From Paracamarosporium sp. OC-R06-R3 (Eukaryota > Ascomycota > Dothideomycetes > Pleosporales > Didymosphaeriaceae): a stretch of 64,000 bases of DNA. The notes beneath the pieces are model-generated. The model had not been told where the DNA came from. It saw only the letters and a list, made by a program, of their open reading frames with translations, and made no database searches. Location of the stretch: NCBI GenBank assembly GCA_019828545.1, contig JACVRA010000023.1:62001-126000 (forward strand), written 5' to 3'. Position numbers and translations under genes: made by a program. Of this stretch, positions 47,447 to 59,976 are shown piece by piece. Every line of letters begins with the position of its first letter. The first letter of the stretch is position 1.

Positions 47447-50400
47447 TGTGGTTGACTGTGCTTCAGAGTCTCGTCCCCCAGTCGCGCGTTCGTTGTCGTG
47501 TGCTGCTGTGACGCAGGCGGGGTGCTAGAATTATTGGTAGCGGGGTTAGTTCGAGCGAGGAAAATCAAAACCATCTCCGATCCCGGAGCCTCACGGTACG
47601 CCAGTGGAGGTACCTTGGGTTCATATGCAGCTCAAGTAAATATCGATCCAATTAGAGCGACATGTATCTTTACAGTATTCCCTGAAAGATTCATTGCAAG
47701 GGCCATTGGATAGCAATACAACCACGATGGTTCGTGAGCGTTACCAAGGAGCTTGACAAGCAAGTCGCAATTGCAACGACCTCAGGCTCCCTCGCGACAT
47801 GCGACAGTTCGCCGAATGAATATCTATTCGACCCACTCTGCTGCTACGCGTTGGTAGCTGCAAGCTCTCGCTTCTGCAACGAGTAACCTTCAATACTGCA
47901 CATATATAATAGAGAGAGCTTTCGCTGGTTCAATGGTTCTTGTTCGCTATAAACACGTGACGAGATGCACAAGTTGCTGACAGCAATCCATCACAGGGAT
48001 ACTTACGTATGGTGCCATTAAGATCAGATCTAGCAGCGAAAGCATACGTTCTTGCAACCACCATGGTACAATAGAATTTACTCTCCCACGGTGGCCTGGT
48101 TGATCGCCTGCATCACATCACACCACATTTCCCGATCCGCATTGATATGCCGTAGAGCACGCCTCCCATGATGGACCATCATACCAATCCAAAATGTGAG
48201 CTCTCAGGCGCTCGGAGATGGCCGTCGAGGACTGGTCACAAAAAGCACGAAATAGCCAAGCTGGATCTACAGGGGTAGGCATCTTGATTTGTACCCTGGT
48301 CTCGTTGCTGCAGTTGCGAGGCGAGGCGTTCTGATCCGCGCTTTCGACACGAACATGGCTGAACTTTGTGCTTCATACTCGAAACGCATACAAGGCATTC
48401 TGTGCAGATACGGATGAGGCGTGGTATTATTCTTCCGCCTGTACTTCCTTCCATCCGAGGACAAGGTGTGTCCAATACGGGACCCATTCTGGGCACATTG
48501 ATAGACTACATCGTCCTCATTGACAAAGTAGACAATGTTCAAACGGTCTCTAAAACGCCATCGAACGCCTTCATCACATCCTAAACCATCTAGCTTAAGA
48601 GCATATGGTCTGAGAGATAGACGCGATGATTCGCCTTAGCCATGATCCTAAATGTGCTTGAGTGGCGATGACAGAGCATACAAGGGTCCAATGCGACCAG
48701 GTCTCGCGGCTGAGCGTAGACAAGTCTCCCCATGAGTGCATTAGCATGCTACTGATATGCACACTTATCGGCTCTCTAGGGTACCATCATAATTCAAGGA
48801 GGAGCCGAATTCTACATGGTCTATCAAGGAATGGACGCCAACCGTTCAGATTAACGATGCGCCATAGGGTAACACGCCTGCACGGCGAGCACAATGTATG
48901 TGGTACGTCGCGTGGGGCTCACGTTCCGAAGCCCGTCAGTGTGCGGCCGACATCATTTTTGGGCCATGATGCATGTTTGCATATTAACTGCAGAGCGACC
49001 CCTGGCGGCATGGGGACGCAAATGGGCCAGCCATGCAAGATTTAACGAAGCCCCATGCGGTTAAGTCCTTTCTAGACGACACCCTGCATCTTTCTGTAAT
49101 GTTGTTCGCGCCGACGGGTTTCGACACCATGAACCTCGTGTACCTGATGCACCGAATCACGAATATGGCGGTATGGATGAACTCCCCCATGACCTACTGC
49201 GAATCCAGGCTTGCAAGGCGAGTAACACAAAACTCTGTTTGCAGCAGTACGGGTCAATGCCTACTATGAAGAGTAGCCTATCGAACACAAAGACGGAACA
49301 GCAGGCAAACGAGGGGATGAAGGAGAGCCCTGGAAGTGTTCTACTGCACGCGACTGACGGAAGTTGAAAATGATTGTGGAAAACGTGGCTAAGGAGCTAC
49401 GTGTTTCCCAGAAGTGTCCTCCCCTTTGGCACTCCCGGATACGAACCATCATGGTGACCCAACCTTGTGCGACATACGAACATTGACGAGCTTCTGAAGG
49501 CTGGTATGCATGGAGTCTGCCCGCGAGCGTACGGGTTCTAAGACCAAAGCAGAACTCGTGATTTTAGGTTCTGATCTGTTGCTGATTCAAGACACGGTAA
49601 AGCCACCGGATTGGCTCGAGCGCTTCAAACATACGACAACCCAGATGGATCAAGTGGGGTGGTTAGGCAGTATCCCTGCTTCATGGAACAAAGTAAGAAG
49701 TCATCACGCTCTTACCAGCATTTTGGGGTCGCCTAAAGGCACAGAGAGTGTCTCAGACTCAGCAGGGAACAGGTTTGGGGGGTTGAATTTCCTGCATGCC
49801 CGGTAAGAGCAACGGCTTCCCTGCCTATCGAGGTTTGTGCTGCTACACGTTGCATGCTACGTAGGGAAGTGCCAGAGAGATCGGTTCATTGTGAATAACA
49901 GGTCTGCAACGATGTAACGAGACGACTGCTCTGTTTAGAAGCAAGTATGTAGTGATTGTGCTCGATCCGCCTCGCTGTGATACACTGGCATCACCCGGCG
50001 TCAGACCCGTTTGGCGTCTATTCACAGCGACGCGCAGGCGAGGAGGATTCTGCCAGAGGCACTGCAGCGTCGGGATATGCGCGGTGCGGCGCGGACGGCG
50101 CGTCTCGGGGCAGCGCTGGGGGCGGCTTGGCTAGCAAAAGGCGCGGATGGCGTTTTCGTGGGTGTGACCGCCACTACTTCGGATACAACCCGTGCCTATT
50201 CATCTCCACTGCAAAGAAAACAAACTCCACAAGCCACGCGCCAAAGCAAACAGCTGGAAGGACTGTGCGAGGGATCATCCCCTACGTGCCCCACGGAACT
50301 CGCGTAATCACCGCCACTGATATACTGCCCTTGACCAAGGAACAATGGCTAAGGTACAGTACCAAGCGGAATGCGAATCGATACATCGTCGTCTACGTTC

Positions 50401-51333
50401 GTTTCCTTGCATGAATGCGGATCGTGTGCGTTGGCGAGGATTCCACCGCCCGCAAGCAGTCATGGGGCACACTGCACGCACAGGGGCTTCTATGCGAGGG
50501 GAAGCCAGGGTTGGACTGTCGACGAGCAGGACGGCACAGCATCCAGTGGGCAGCTCTCCTCTTGTCTCACCGGTACAAAGAGTCTGCGTACAGAGTGCGG
50601 GGTCCTGCTCAAATGCAACTGTAAGCAACATTTCGGCGCGAGTTCCAGACATCACTCACGCCGGCGTCTGTTTATCGCTACCGTGAAACCTTGATTCGTC
50701 TAGTAGTCTATTCATAAAACTTTCAGGACCTTCTGTATACCTGAATCACGGCACAGTAATCCCTGAGACGCCTGGAATTTTCTTTCAAGGTCTAGAGCGC
50801 GGGATAAGGAATAATGACCTAGCTGAGTTATGCAAGGACGCCAACCCGACTGTCATTGGTTGGCTCGAGCCCTTGCACTGCTGGGGGGACTCATACCAAC
50901 TCTAGTGAACTTCGAATGGACTGCTATGTTGTAGTCTTTCCGTAGTGGTTCTGTTGTGCTTGTAGTACTATATCATCTATGCTCTTCGTAGAGAAAGCAC
51001 TGTTTCGATCCCTACATGTCGCACATGTCAACCCCCGAGTGTCCTTATGCATGACAATGACAAGCTTTTGTCATGCATAATAGCGGTGCGGAAGACCGGC
51101 ATAGCTTTGTGTAACACCCACAGGATGTGCTGAGATTTTGTGGCGCTCGAATCGGATGCATATTGCTGCTGGGCTCCTTTTTAACGCGCACCCTCATGAT
51201 CAAAGTTGTTCGTCCACGGCCAGTCTCTCCAAAGACTTTCACGCGTCATGAAGAGTGCATTCTGTCTATAAGAATTTCAGCTAGGGCAACGTAAAGTGCT
51301 TCAAGATCACATTCGCTACTGCTAAACATTACA
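47447..51333. other. Gene-poor region, proximal part
   Basis: Nearly 3.9 kb with only short, overlapping frames and no domain I recognise. A GC-rich patch at about 50030-50170 stands out from the surrounding sequence; frames there (49956-50414 plus strand, for example) are rich in Gly, Arg and Ala, as expected from base composition. I see no terminal inverted repeats, transposase or reverse-transcriptase motif. Confidence 0.45.
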
Positions 51334-52913
51334 ATGGACGCTTCGGTCAATCCTTCTTTTGTGCCCGCTGCGGTTGGCTTGTTACTACCTAACTTGCGTA
51401 CTTCACTAACTTGATTCAGGAACGTGCGCTCTCTGGATTTTTCTCTCACATATTCCCGCACACTAAATTGAAAGTCACCTGTCAGCCAGGCCCGCTTCCG
51501 AGCCGTATCGATGCGTGGATACTCCCTGATCATGGCGAGATTGCGGAAAAAAGGTTCGAGGAACATAGGGAATCAGAGCTGAGAAGAGTTGCAGAGGAAG
51601 TGCTCGAGATGTTTCTCGATATCATGGTTGGATGACCTCTCAGAGTTAATAGTACAGCAACTGACTTCACCAGAGAGCATCCGATCCGCTTACGCTCAAG
51701 CGGGTAAAGCATAAATGGAAGATTTCGAACATCGAGGACACACACTTCCTCTACTACTTCCAAGAAGAAGAGAAACATACCGAAACTTTGCTCAGGATGA
51801 TTGAAGATCATTTGCTCTCGCTATCCGGCCGTTATTCAGTCGCGCCTCCAGGAAGTATCCTTGTTTTGGGTGGAGAACGTATTGTTGCTCAACTCGCAGT
51901 AGGTTCGGCCTGACATTGAATGATCTGGGTTGACACTCCTTAGCTCGATGCTATAGAAGAGTTCGTCTGGAACGTGGTACCCACCAGGCTTGTCAACGCT
52001 TATCGCCCCAATTCCACCTTCAACTCGTACTCTTCGTGGATTCATCCCCACCGCATCGAGAGTATAAAAACCCAACACGGAACAAGCATTAGCCAGCAGA
52101 TAGTGGATGAAGAAAGGAGTTTCGTTGTGTCTGAACTGGTCCACGATTTCCTACACCACACAGTAAGTAAGCCTTGAAAAATGCACGAATGCGAACGTCA
52201 GTAACGATGCATAGGCTCTTGTTGGAACAGTAAAAGATATGGTTCTCATTGGAAATATTGAGAGATGGAGGCTCAAGAAGATGAGCGAATTTCACCCTGC
52301 ACTCAGGTATCAGTTGCAAACGGATAGGCGATTGAAAACTCTCGAAATCATCGGAAATGTGGTCGATCGTTGTCTTTGGAGGCTTGAGCTGGAGTCCAAA
52401 AAGTGGATGGAGATACCGCTGTGTGTACTTCGGGGCGTCCTAAAAGAATGGGCGACGGTCAACGTCACCCAGACGGGTTGGGACATTCCCGACAGGAATC
52501 GAGTTCCATCTTGGTGGCCTGACGTTTTGCGCGTCAGCGCTCTAGACATTCAGGGTGTGTCAAGGGCCTTCATTCAATAGGGGTACTCAGCTAACAATCC
52601 AACAGAGGCAGCAACACTTGCCGTAGATCTCACCCATTGCCACTCGAGTTATTATTGGCGTCGCGAATTGGAAGCAAAGGCGCAGAAAGGGATGGAAGAG
52701 ATGGCTGAACGGGTGGCGGACGAATATTACAAGGATTTTTTGGAGAACCAGGTTGCAGGACAGATGATTCCCCACATCTTTGGCATCGTTGGACACTCTC
52801 ATGATGAGAATGCTTGGATGTTTCAATCCCAGTTGGCCGAAGTTTTGTGTTCTACCGAGACGCCTGGATTTCATTGTGCTCCTTCGCACCCTTACAGTCA
52901 CTTCAGCGGTTGA
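51334..52913 (+). CDS. Unknown protein, six-exon gene in a gene-poor region
   Basis: I do not recognise this protein. A spliced model explains five neighbouring frames: exons 51420-51626, 51674-51898, 51944-52162, 52215-52554 and 52606-52913, with four in-phase introns of 45-52 nt (donors GTTGGA, GTAGGT, GTAAGT, GTGTGT; acceptors all AG; a clear GCTAACA branch in the last). A first exon 51334-51372 (MDASVNPSFVPAA) can supply an ATG but needs a weak GTTGGC donor. The product, about 445 residues, is rich in charged helices: EEVLEMFLDIM, DTHFLYYFQEEEKHTETLL, GSILVLGGERIVAQLALDAI, EFVWNVVPTRLVNAYRP, HTALVGTVKDMVLIGN and EMAERVADEYYKDFLENQ. Consecutive phase-compatible introns argue for a real gene under recent constraint. 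The 5' end and the final exon are the least certain. Confidence 0.5.
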
Positions 52914-55900
52914 CAGATCTCTCGCTGTCCCCAGTATGCTATCTAGCCTCTTGGGACAGCTTGAAAGGTATTCTTGGAAAATATTTGTTTGAGGATATGG
53001 AGGGCAGGTAGTCATTACTTGTATATTCAGATTGTTTTGACTGCGCAGTCAGAATTGTACATTTGCACAGGTGAAGTTTTGGTCCTACCTCAGACATTGT
53101 GAGCCAAGTCGATAGTTTGACCAGTGTGATGAAGAAGCACATTCTTTTTGCTTAGGTACATGTGTGTTATGCCGTTCTTGTGGATATAGGCGACGTCTTT
53201 GGCAACTTGAAAGCTTCATCTTTTCCGTACAGCGTTGAGAATGCTGTTATCCTTCTTATCGATGTACGACTAAAGGTCATCACATAAGTTGCAATCAATA
53301 CGAGAGCGATTTTCATAAAGAGACGTACTCGAGCTCTTGAAAGCTTCGAAACGTCTGCGGCCTGTTTAAGCAGCACTCACATGCGTAAGCCTCGTTCGAG
53401 ACAAGTGATGAGCTGGTCTGACTAGATGTGGCCATCGATTTTGGGTCTGCAGATGACCGCTTTGCGTTGTGGAATCAGGCTATACTTAGAGGTAAGTGGG
53501 GAAGCAAAAGTGTATGAGCAGATAATATTCTCATTCATCCATGAAGTTTCTCACATGAAACGTCAGCCAGACGCTCCAATCGTCCTCGATATCTTTCATC
53601 ATAGTGAAGCACATAACATATCCTCATTAGTCGATCGTTGGGCCCCGTGGAATTGCGATCGACCCCTGTTAGTCATCGCCTGTGCCGACAAGAGTGAAGG
53701 TAACGCAACCCGCGGGGTGCCAAGATCATCCCTGCAGGCCTCATTTTGATACTTCGGCAAGGCTAGCGCCTTGAAGACGGTAGACAGGGAGCCTACTTCT
53801 GCGTCGAGGTGGCCCCTCACTGTACAAGCAAAAGGGAAAGACCCACCATGCCGAGGAACGTAGTACGGAAGAAAGGAGCGGCTCCATCTAGACTCGTGCA
53901 AGACAGCCACCAGTGTTATCAGCATCCCACCTACGTTTGACAGCATGGTCTTTTGCCAATTATAAATGCTACACACCGTGGGACTATTCCGTACTGCAAC
54001 ACTTGACATAGACTTTCGTTATCGAGAACCTTAAGCTTAGCTACCACAGAATGGGAGCTTCTAAGACACTTTTACAGCCTATTTCCATGTTTGGGGAGCC
54101 GGCCGGAGAACCCAGGGGTATCTGTTGTGGAAGGAACGGCATGGCTATTTGTCAGTATGTCGGCAACGCATACCCAGATGAGAACTGCGTGGAAGCAACA
54201 TATGTGGTGAGAGGGTTCAAAGTAGGCATTGAAATTCCATACCCTCAGCCTAACAAGATATTTCCACAGAGGTATGTTTTGGGCCAACGCCGCTATTCAA
54301 ATACTGATTTTGAAAGCGCATCCAACCGAGAAGATGTCTTCAATGAGAGGAATGTCGAAGAGAAACGAATTGATACGGGGATCAGAGAGACCAGCGAGTG
54401 CCATGGGTAGTAGAGGTTGCTGGTCATATCAAACAGTTTTGTGAGCGTTAACATCAATGAACTACAAATCCTTCAGTTGGGACATCAGAGCTGCGCGCAA
54501 TACATTCTCTTGCACTTGAGAACAATGGGGAATACCCCCCGACAGATCGGCCTCCACCTTGTATATTCCTTCCCGTATCTGGCAAGCCAAGGTTTTCATC
54601 CTTGAATGGCTTCCAATTTCTTATTCGAGATGTTTTCGATGTGATGCCAGGTAGTGTGCGATATGCAACCCGTTGCTGTGCGAAATGACTGGGCAAGACT
54701 CAAACCATTGAAGCACAATCATGCAACACCCCGCTTTCATTCCGCTTCCACGCTCCAGCCATCGGATTGATCGCGTGTACCTCACGAAGTTCTTTGCGAT
54801 CGCGTATGGATAGTGAGAGCTTGCATTGACTTACGATCATGCAGATCGAGCGCTCCGAAACCCATCTAACCTACTTAAAAAGAATAGACAGACGAATGAA
54901 ATATTTGACTCAAATTTTAGTAATGTGATTGCTGCGAGCGCTACGTGGAGGGCTATTGCACAAAATACAAGACAGGCCAATTTTGAAGTCTCACATTGGA
55001 CACAGGCGAGTCAATTAGGAAGGTCTAGTTCATCTTGACGAATGTCTTAGCATTATATCATAGCATTTATTATACGAGCGATTGTCAACACATCTACGAT
55101 CCATGGCCAGGTGGCGATGTAAGCGGTTCTTGCAAGGTGGCTAGCAAGACATCCCAGTATCGCTTTGAGAACTGACCAAGATTGTCCGTGATTCTGAGGT
55201 GTCTTCAGAGCTTTTCAAACTCACTCGCAGATATCTCAAGCTGTCGAAAAAAAAGAAACCCTGGGACCTCTTCTATTCGTCGCTCGATAACTGAGAAGCT
55301 GTGTAGAATTCGATCGTCGTTCAAGCACAAGATGAGGACATTACTGTCTTCTAGATTCAAAAAGGTCACAGTCTTGAATTTTTGAGTCGTCATGTGGAGA
55401 GGCGGAAAGATTGAATGCGTGGGTGGCTCGTTTATAAAGTGTGACCAAAGTCTCATCATATGACCAATTTGCATGGAACGAAGATAGGACCTATTCATAA
55501 AGAGACTGCTTGAGATTCAAGGTGTAATAGGATGCGAATGCTAGGAATGCCCGTGGGACATGACGTCCTTTATGCTCAGCGGCTGCGGTACAGAGAACGT
55601 GAACCACCCATATAAACACAAGATCGAAGGCGTTCTGGATCCGTCACTAAACGTCATTCGTGCTTCCACTTGCAGGTGATGATCCTAGTAGGGCCCCTCC
55701 TCAGGTGCAACGGGCTATGCTCATGCTATGCGAGACAATTATGTTCGCAGACGATTTCGTTGCAACACCACAAGTGTCACCATGTTCCCCTCGCTGCTTA
55801 TCGCCAACGGAGTCATTGATGACGATTCTTGTGTTATTTACCTTGCAATCCCAACATGTGATTGTACTTTCGGTTCGGTGCTCGCATGAGCGGATCATAA

Positions 55901-55987
55901 TTCATCATGAATGACGCTTATTGAAAATAGAATCTATTCGACTTGACACTTTACTAATCTCAATTCTAGAATTTTGCTCCGCTTTCT
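52914..55987. other. Gene-poor region, distal part
   Basis: About 3 kb with scattered protein-like pieces but no model I could close. Examples are plus-strand VDIGDVFGNLKASSFPYSVE and ENAVILLIDVRLK near 53190-53280, DAPIVLDIFHHSEAHNISSL near 53570-53630, and a 119-codon frame from an ATG at 54051. They may be the exons of one more unknown gene or its decayed remains. AT-rich sequence increases toward 55 kb. Confidence 0.35.
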
Positions 55988-57337
55988 TTACCATTTGTTA
56001 TCAATGATTCTGCCGTTCTTCCGATTCACCATCCGTGTCACCGGCTGCAGTTCATCTAGCTTACCTCCGAATTCGATCCCCTTGCGCATGACCTGGCGAT
56101 AGTTCCGACCCGGCGAAACCTTCCCCAATACATAACCTTGACGAGTCTCCACACAGTCGGGCACGTTGATACTACGACCGACCACAGCTTCCATGCCTTG
56201 CCATGCAAACGTGATAGCTTCCTTCGCGTCGCCTGGAATGCCGGCCTCCTCTAACATCATGATTTTTGTATCTGGAAAGGACTTCTGCAAGAACGATGTG
56301 ATGTTCGGGTTCTTAGCGCCGCCGCCGCACATGAAGATCTCAGCCAGAGGTCCATATCCCTGAGGCATATACCGGTGGTAGTGCTCAACAATGGCTTGGG
56401 CAGTGACACGAGTGATTGTCGCCACAATATCGTTTTGTGAGAGACCCTTTGCAAGTCCTTTTGCAATCATGTCGTCGGCGATGGTATCCCGGAATACCTC
56501 ACGACCAGTGGTCTTGGGTGGTTCTAGGGCAAAGTAGGGATGTGTTGTAAGAAATTCATCTACCATTTCTTGATCGACCGTTCCCGCTGCACCCATCTTG
56601 CCGTCTTTATCGTACTCCATCTTGCCGTTCGTAAAATGTCTTACCGCAGCATCAATGAAGACATTGCCAGGGCCCGTGTCGAAATCGAAGAACTCCTGGT
56701 TCAGCTCTCCATCCCGATCCGGGGGAATGAAACATACATTGGCGATCCCCCCAATGTTTTGACATGCTCGGAGCTTTGTAGGGTGGTGGAGTACCAGCGA
56801 GTCGAAAAATGCGATAAGTGGAGCACCCTGCCGACCAGCAGCCTGGTCTGAGACGCGGAAGTCTGTGACAGTTGTGATTCCCGTTCTTGATGAGAGAAAT
56901 GTGCCTTCAGCCATGGTTAAGGCAGATTTGGTATGTCCTTTCTCGGGCATGCTGAGTAGCCATATTGTCTGGCCATGCGATCCAATGACATCGATATCAG
57001 AGAGGGGTATGTCGTGTCTGGATGCGAACTGAATTGCGGCGGCTGCAAACGTCTCTCCCAGCAGTACGTTGACTTCTGATAGTTCCTCAGGCGTGGTGCG
57101 GTTGTGATAGATCATGTTCATCACGCGCTTCTTTATGACGGGCTCTAGGGGTATTTCGTCGTACGCAATGAGCTCGAAATCCATTGGCGATGAAGGCGAA
57201 TCCTGGCGAAATCTGCACAGAGCACAATCGATGCCATCCATAGACGTCCCTGAGTTCATCCCGAGGACAGTCAAATCCAAGGGAGCAACATGATGAACGC
57301 CATTCGGGCCATGACTGCCATTGGTGAGAGAGACCAT
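55988..57337 (-). CDS. Levoglucosan kinase (AnmK family)
   Basis: Intronless, 449 residues from the ATG at 57337 (the frame extends six codons upstream to a GTG only). It belongs to the anhydro-sugar kinase family of the ASKHA fold: [13 protein letters not shown] (28-40) is the ATP phosphate loop, [11 protein letters not shown] (119-129), [11 protein letters not shown] (164-174), [11 protein letters not shown] (193-203), [14 protein letters not shown] (217-230) holding the family's catalytic Asp (about 220), and [13 protein letters not shown] (334-346). Bacterial AnmK acts on anhydro-MurNAc from peptidoglycan, which fungi lack. The fungal members are known as levoglucosan kinases, with Lipomyces starkeyi as the type, converting levoglucosan plus ATP to glucose 6-phosphate by coupled ring opening. 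Length and the [20 protein letters not shown] stretch match that fungal branch as I recall it. Its neighbours, a regulator and a sugar transporter, fit this use. It may derive from an ancient bacterial transfer. Confidence 0.9.
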   Translation of the reverse strand: MVSLTNGSHGPNGVHHVAPLDLTVLGMNSGTSMDGIDCALCRFRQDSPSSPMDFELIAYDEIPLEPVIKKRVMNMIYHNRTTPEELSEVNVLLGETFAAAAIQFASRHDIPLSDIDVIGSHGQTIWLLSMPEKGHTKSALTMAEGTFLSSRTGITTVTDFRVSDQAAGRQGAPLIAFFDSLVLHHPTKLRACQNIGGIANVCFIPPDRDGELNQEFFDFDTGPGNVFIDAAVRHFTNGKMEYDKDGKMGAAGTVDQEMVDEFLTTHPYFALEPPKTTGREVFRDTIADDMIAKGLAKGLSQNDIVATITRVTAQAIVEHYHRYMPQGYGPLAEIFMCGGGAKNPNITSFLQKSFPDTKIMMLEEAGIPGDAKEAITFAWQGMEAVVGRSINVPDCVETRQGYVLGKVSPGRNYRQVMRKGIEFGGKLDELQPVTRMVNRKNGRIIDNKW

Positions 57338-57791
57338 AGTCAAGAAGGATGGCACATGCAGAAGTCAGATAAGATGATTGTACTCGGCTATAAGGGAGAC
57401 GTTGAGTTCACGCCACGTGCCATGTTCGCCCCTCTTGATCTACGGCCTGGGCTAAAAACGGCAAAGATTCGGTCGTTGGCCCGCAGACGGAGGGCCACAA
57501 CCTGGGAAAACACCTGGTAGAGAGTGTGGGGAAGCAACGGATAGGAGTAGTATCCCATCCTAGTAGTGGCAGGACGCGTCTACATGCGGCAATGTAAAGC
57601 GGCAGGAGATCCACAAGTGGGTCGGCAACCGAGTGGTCAAAGCTCAGCTGGGCCGCTAAGCCGAAAGCAGAAGGGATGAAAGGCTGCTTGTTCCTTGCTT
57701 AAATGGCTAAAAGCCCCTTCCAGGACCGCGACATCCCCTTGCCTCCGTCTCCACTCTTGCACCCGGCATCGACGCCCCTGTCCCTAGTTAC
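57338..57791. promoter_or_regulatory. Divergent promoter between levoglucosan kinase and its putative regulator
   Basis: 454 bp separate the two start codons. Candidate Zn2Cys6 half-sites are present: CCG-N4-CGG at 57481-57490 (inverted), and CGG triplets at 57443, 57459 and 57470. Such triplets are common by chance, so binding is only a suggestion. A CTATAA lies near 57388. Confidence 0.4.
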
Positions 57792-59552
57792 ATGCATACA
57801 CAAATGGTCAGCGACTCCAACCGGCCAGTAAAGCGCCGACGTGTCACTCAAGCCTGCGATTACTGTCACCGGCGCAGCATCCGCTGTCAGCTTGCAGAAG
57901 GAGACATTCATCAGCGGTGCATCAACTGCATCGACTTTGACCAACCATGCACGCGCGACCGCGTTGTGAGACGTCGAGGAGTAAAGCCAAACCGGAGTGG
58001 ATCGCAGCAAACGCCTTCACCCTCACTCCAAGCTGCACAAACGACAGACTCTAGTGGCCTAATCCACGTGCGTCCCTCGTCTGCCATGCCATGGACAGCA
58101 CCCCATGTTGCTAGCCAAGCTGCCATTGTCGATCTCATCGAAGTCTATTTTGAGGTGGTCTACCCCATCTTCCCTCTCTTCCATCGCCCGAGCTTCTCGC
58201 GCAAGATCTCTCGCGGCGAATATGGAAACAATCGACAGATGTTCGCCGTGACAATGGCGGCTTGTGCGCTCGCTTCTGCTCGAGCGGCTGATAATGCCCT
58301 GTTCGACGCCATGTGGGACGGACAGGGCCTCGGTAGTACACCATCGGAAGTCTTCTACGAGGCAGCTATCAATGCTTTACCCAAAACGGACACTCCCGAG
58401 CAAAGTCTTGATCTTATGCGTGCATATGCATTGCTGTCACTTACTGCTATTCAATATGGTAACACACGTGATATGCAAGGCTATCTCGGCAAGTATCATG
58501 CTTTGGTAGCCATGGACGGGCTGCACGACGAGGCCAACTGGCCCCAGGACCTTACAATCGTTGAATTGGAAGAGCGTCGACGGCTGGTAAGGTGCACCAC
58601 TCTATGCAATTTAGCCCGCCGTTGACTGATACAGTACTGGTCCATGTATACCCTTGACATATTTTCTTGCATTGTCTTCAATAGCGTGATTCGTAGTCGG
58701 GAAGAACAGTCTAATGTTCGATATACGACAGAGCTAGACGATGCCTACTTCGACAACAGCGGTTACCGGAACGAAACCCACTCTCCAGTTGATGCCACCA
58801 GTCCATCTAGTATTGTTTCAGACAGCTGGATTCGCGGATGGAACATCACGACTGACTTATGGCGACTGCTCGAGCATGTCACGATGAAGTTGCATAGCCA
58901 TACAAAAAAGAAGCGTTCTTTCTTGGAGGTTGCAACTAATTTTGAAACGTCTCCGTCCACTAGAACTCTTCAAGCTGAGGTAGATCGTATCTACTACGGC
59001 TTGCCATATCATTTTCGACAGATCAAAGAAAGAACCGGAGACCAGAGCAAGGATAGGTACGGTTTTCAAGCGGCGAACATCACTGCTACTGTGCAACTCT
59101 TACGAATGGTTCTTCTGGCATCGGAACACAACACTGTCGAACAGCGCTGTCAGGTTGTCAGCGAAGTCGTCAATGCTTTCATGCGCATACCAACCTCATA
59201 TTTACGAGCCATTAGCTGTCCGCTACTACATCACCTCCGAGGGATTGGCTCGGTGCTCGGGGGCGTCCTTGAAGAGCCTTTGGTAGACTACCAGTATCAA
59301 CAGGTCCGTACGGTATTACTTTCACTGGCGCAACTACTAGAAAATCTAGACATTGGCATTCACTCAGTCAAATCTGCGCAGAAACTCAGAGGTCTTGTTG
59401 TTCAAATCGACGACCACATGGCATCTCGCGGGAGCAGTGCATCTACCACGGCCATTTACCCGGGTTCTCACGGTCGTGATTTGCAGCTACCACAGGATTT
59501 TCTATCAGCATGGCCATGGAAAACGGGTTTCATGCAATTTCCCGGGACTTGA
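57792..59552 (+). CDS. Zn2Cys6 transcription factor
   Basis: Model: exons 57792-58586 and 58635-59552, 48-nt intron, 570 residues. The N-terminus shows the binuclear zinc cluster: ACDYCHRRSIRCQ, then CINCIDFDQPCTRDR, i.e. C-x2-C-x6-C, a loop, C-x2-C-x6-C, preceded by a basic KRRR. A Ser/Gln/Pro linker follows and then the fungal-specific middle homology region (VDLIEVYFEVVYPIFPLFHR, RRRL joined to YWSMYTLDIFSC, WNITTDLWRLLEHV). It binds CGG half-sites in the nucleus. Located between a levoglucosan kinase and a sugar porter, it is the natural candidate for the pathway-specific activator, with the sugar or a derivative as signal; that role is inferred. The second ATG at codon 5 is an alternative start. 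Confidence 0.88.
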
Positions 59553-59976
59553 GTATGTGAACGACTCAGCGCCATAAGACCATGAAGTTTCATGACTTAA
59601 CCACGTTAGTCCGATCCCTTTGATTGGTATACATACGACCATTGCCGCGCTTCTATGGTGTGGGGAGCATCCCGCAAACGTCCGGTATATGGCAGACTAT
59701 CGGCTTTCATTGGTCTAGACAAACGAACTGACAGTATTTTGGCGTTCAGCCTTTTAACCGCTCAACCGTGCGGGGGAATTCCAGGTCCATCATCCTTGGC
59801 AACAGCTTCCCCATGGCGTCCCGCGTTTAGGAATTCCATCTTGCGTGACTTCAAACTCGGCCACCATTTTTACCTCATGAGCCAGTCCGATGGCTATAAA
59901 ACCACGGTGAATCCTTGCGCTACAGCGGACGACAAGCTGAAGGTTTCCTTTTCGCGACAGCATTACCGTCTATACC
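59553..59976. promoter_or_regulatory. Upstream region of the sugar transporter gene
   Basis: 424 bp between the regulator and the transporter, both on the plus strand. A CCG-N8-CGG arrangement lies at about 59671-59684. Long open frames without a plausible start fill the rest; I see no separate gene. Confidence 0.35.

Noticed and set aside
49956..50694. Plus-strand frames in the GC-rich patch as a gene
   Set aside because: Several frames are open together, none joins into a phase-consistent model, and no domain is visible.
54051..54410. 119-codon frame with ATG as a separate gene
   Set aside because: Composition is protein-like but no splice model or domain supports it; left in the description of the gene-poor region.
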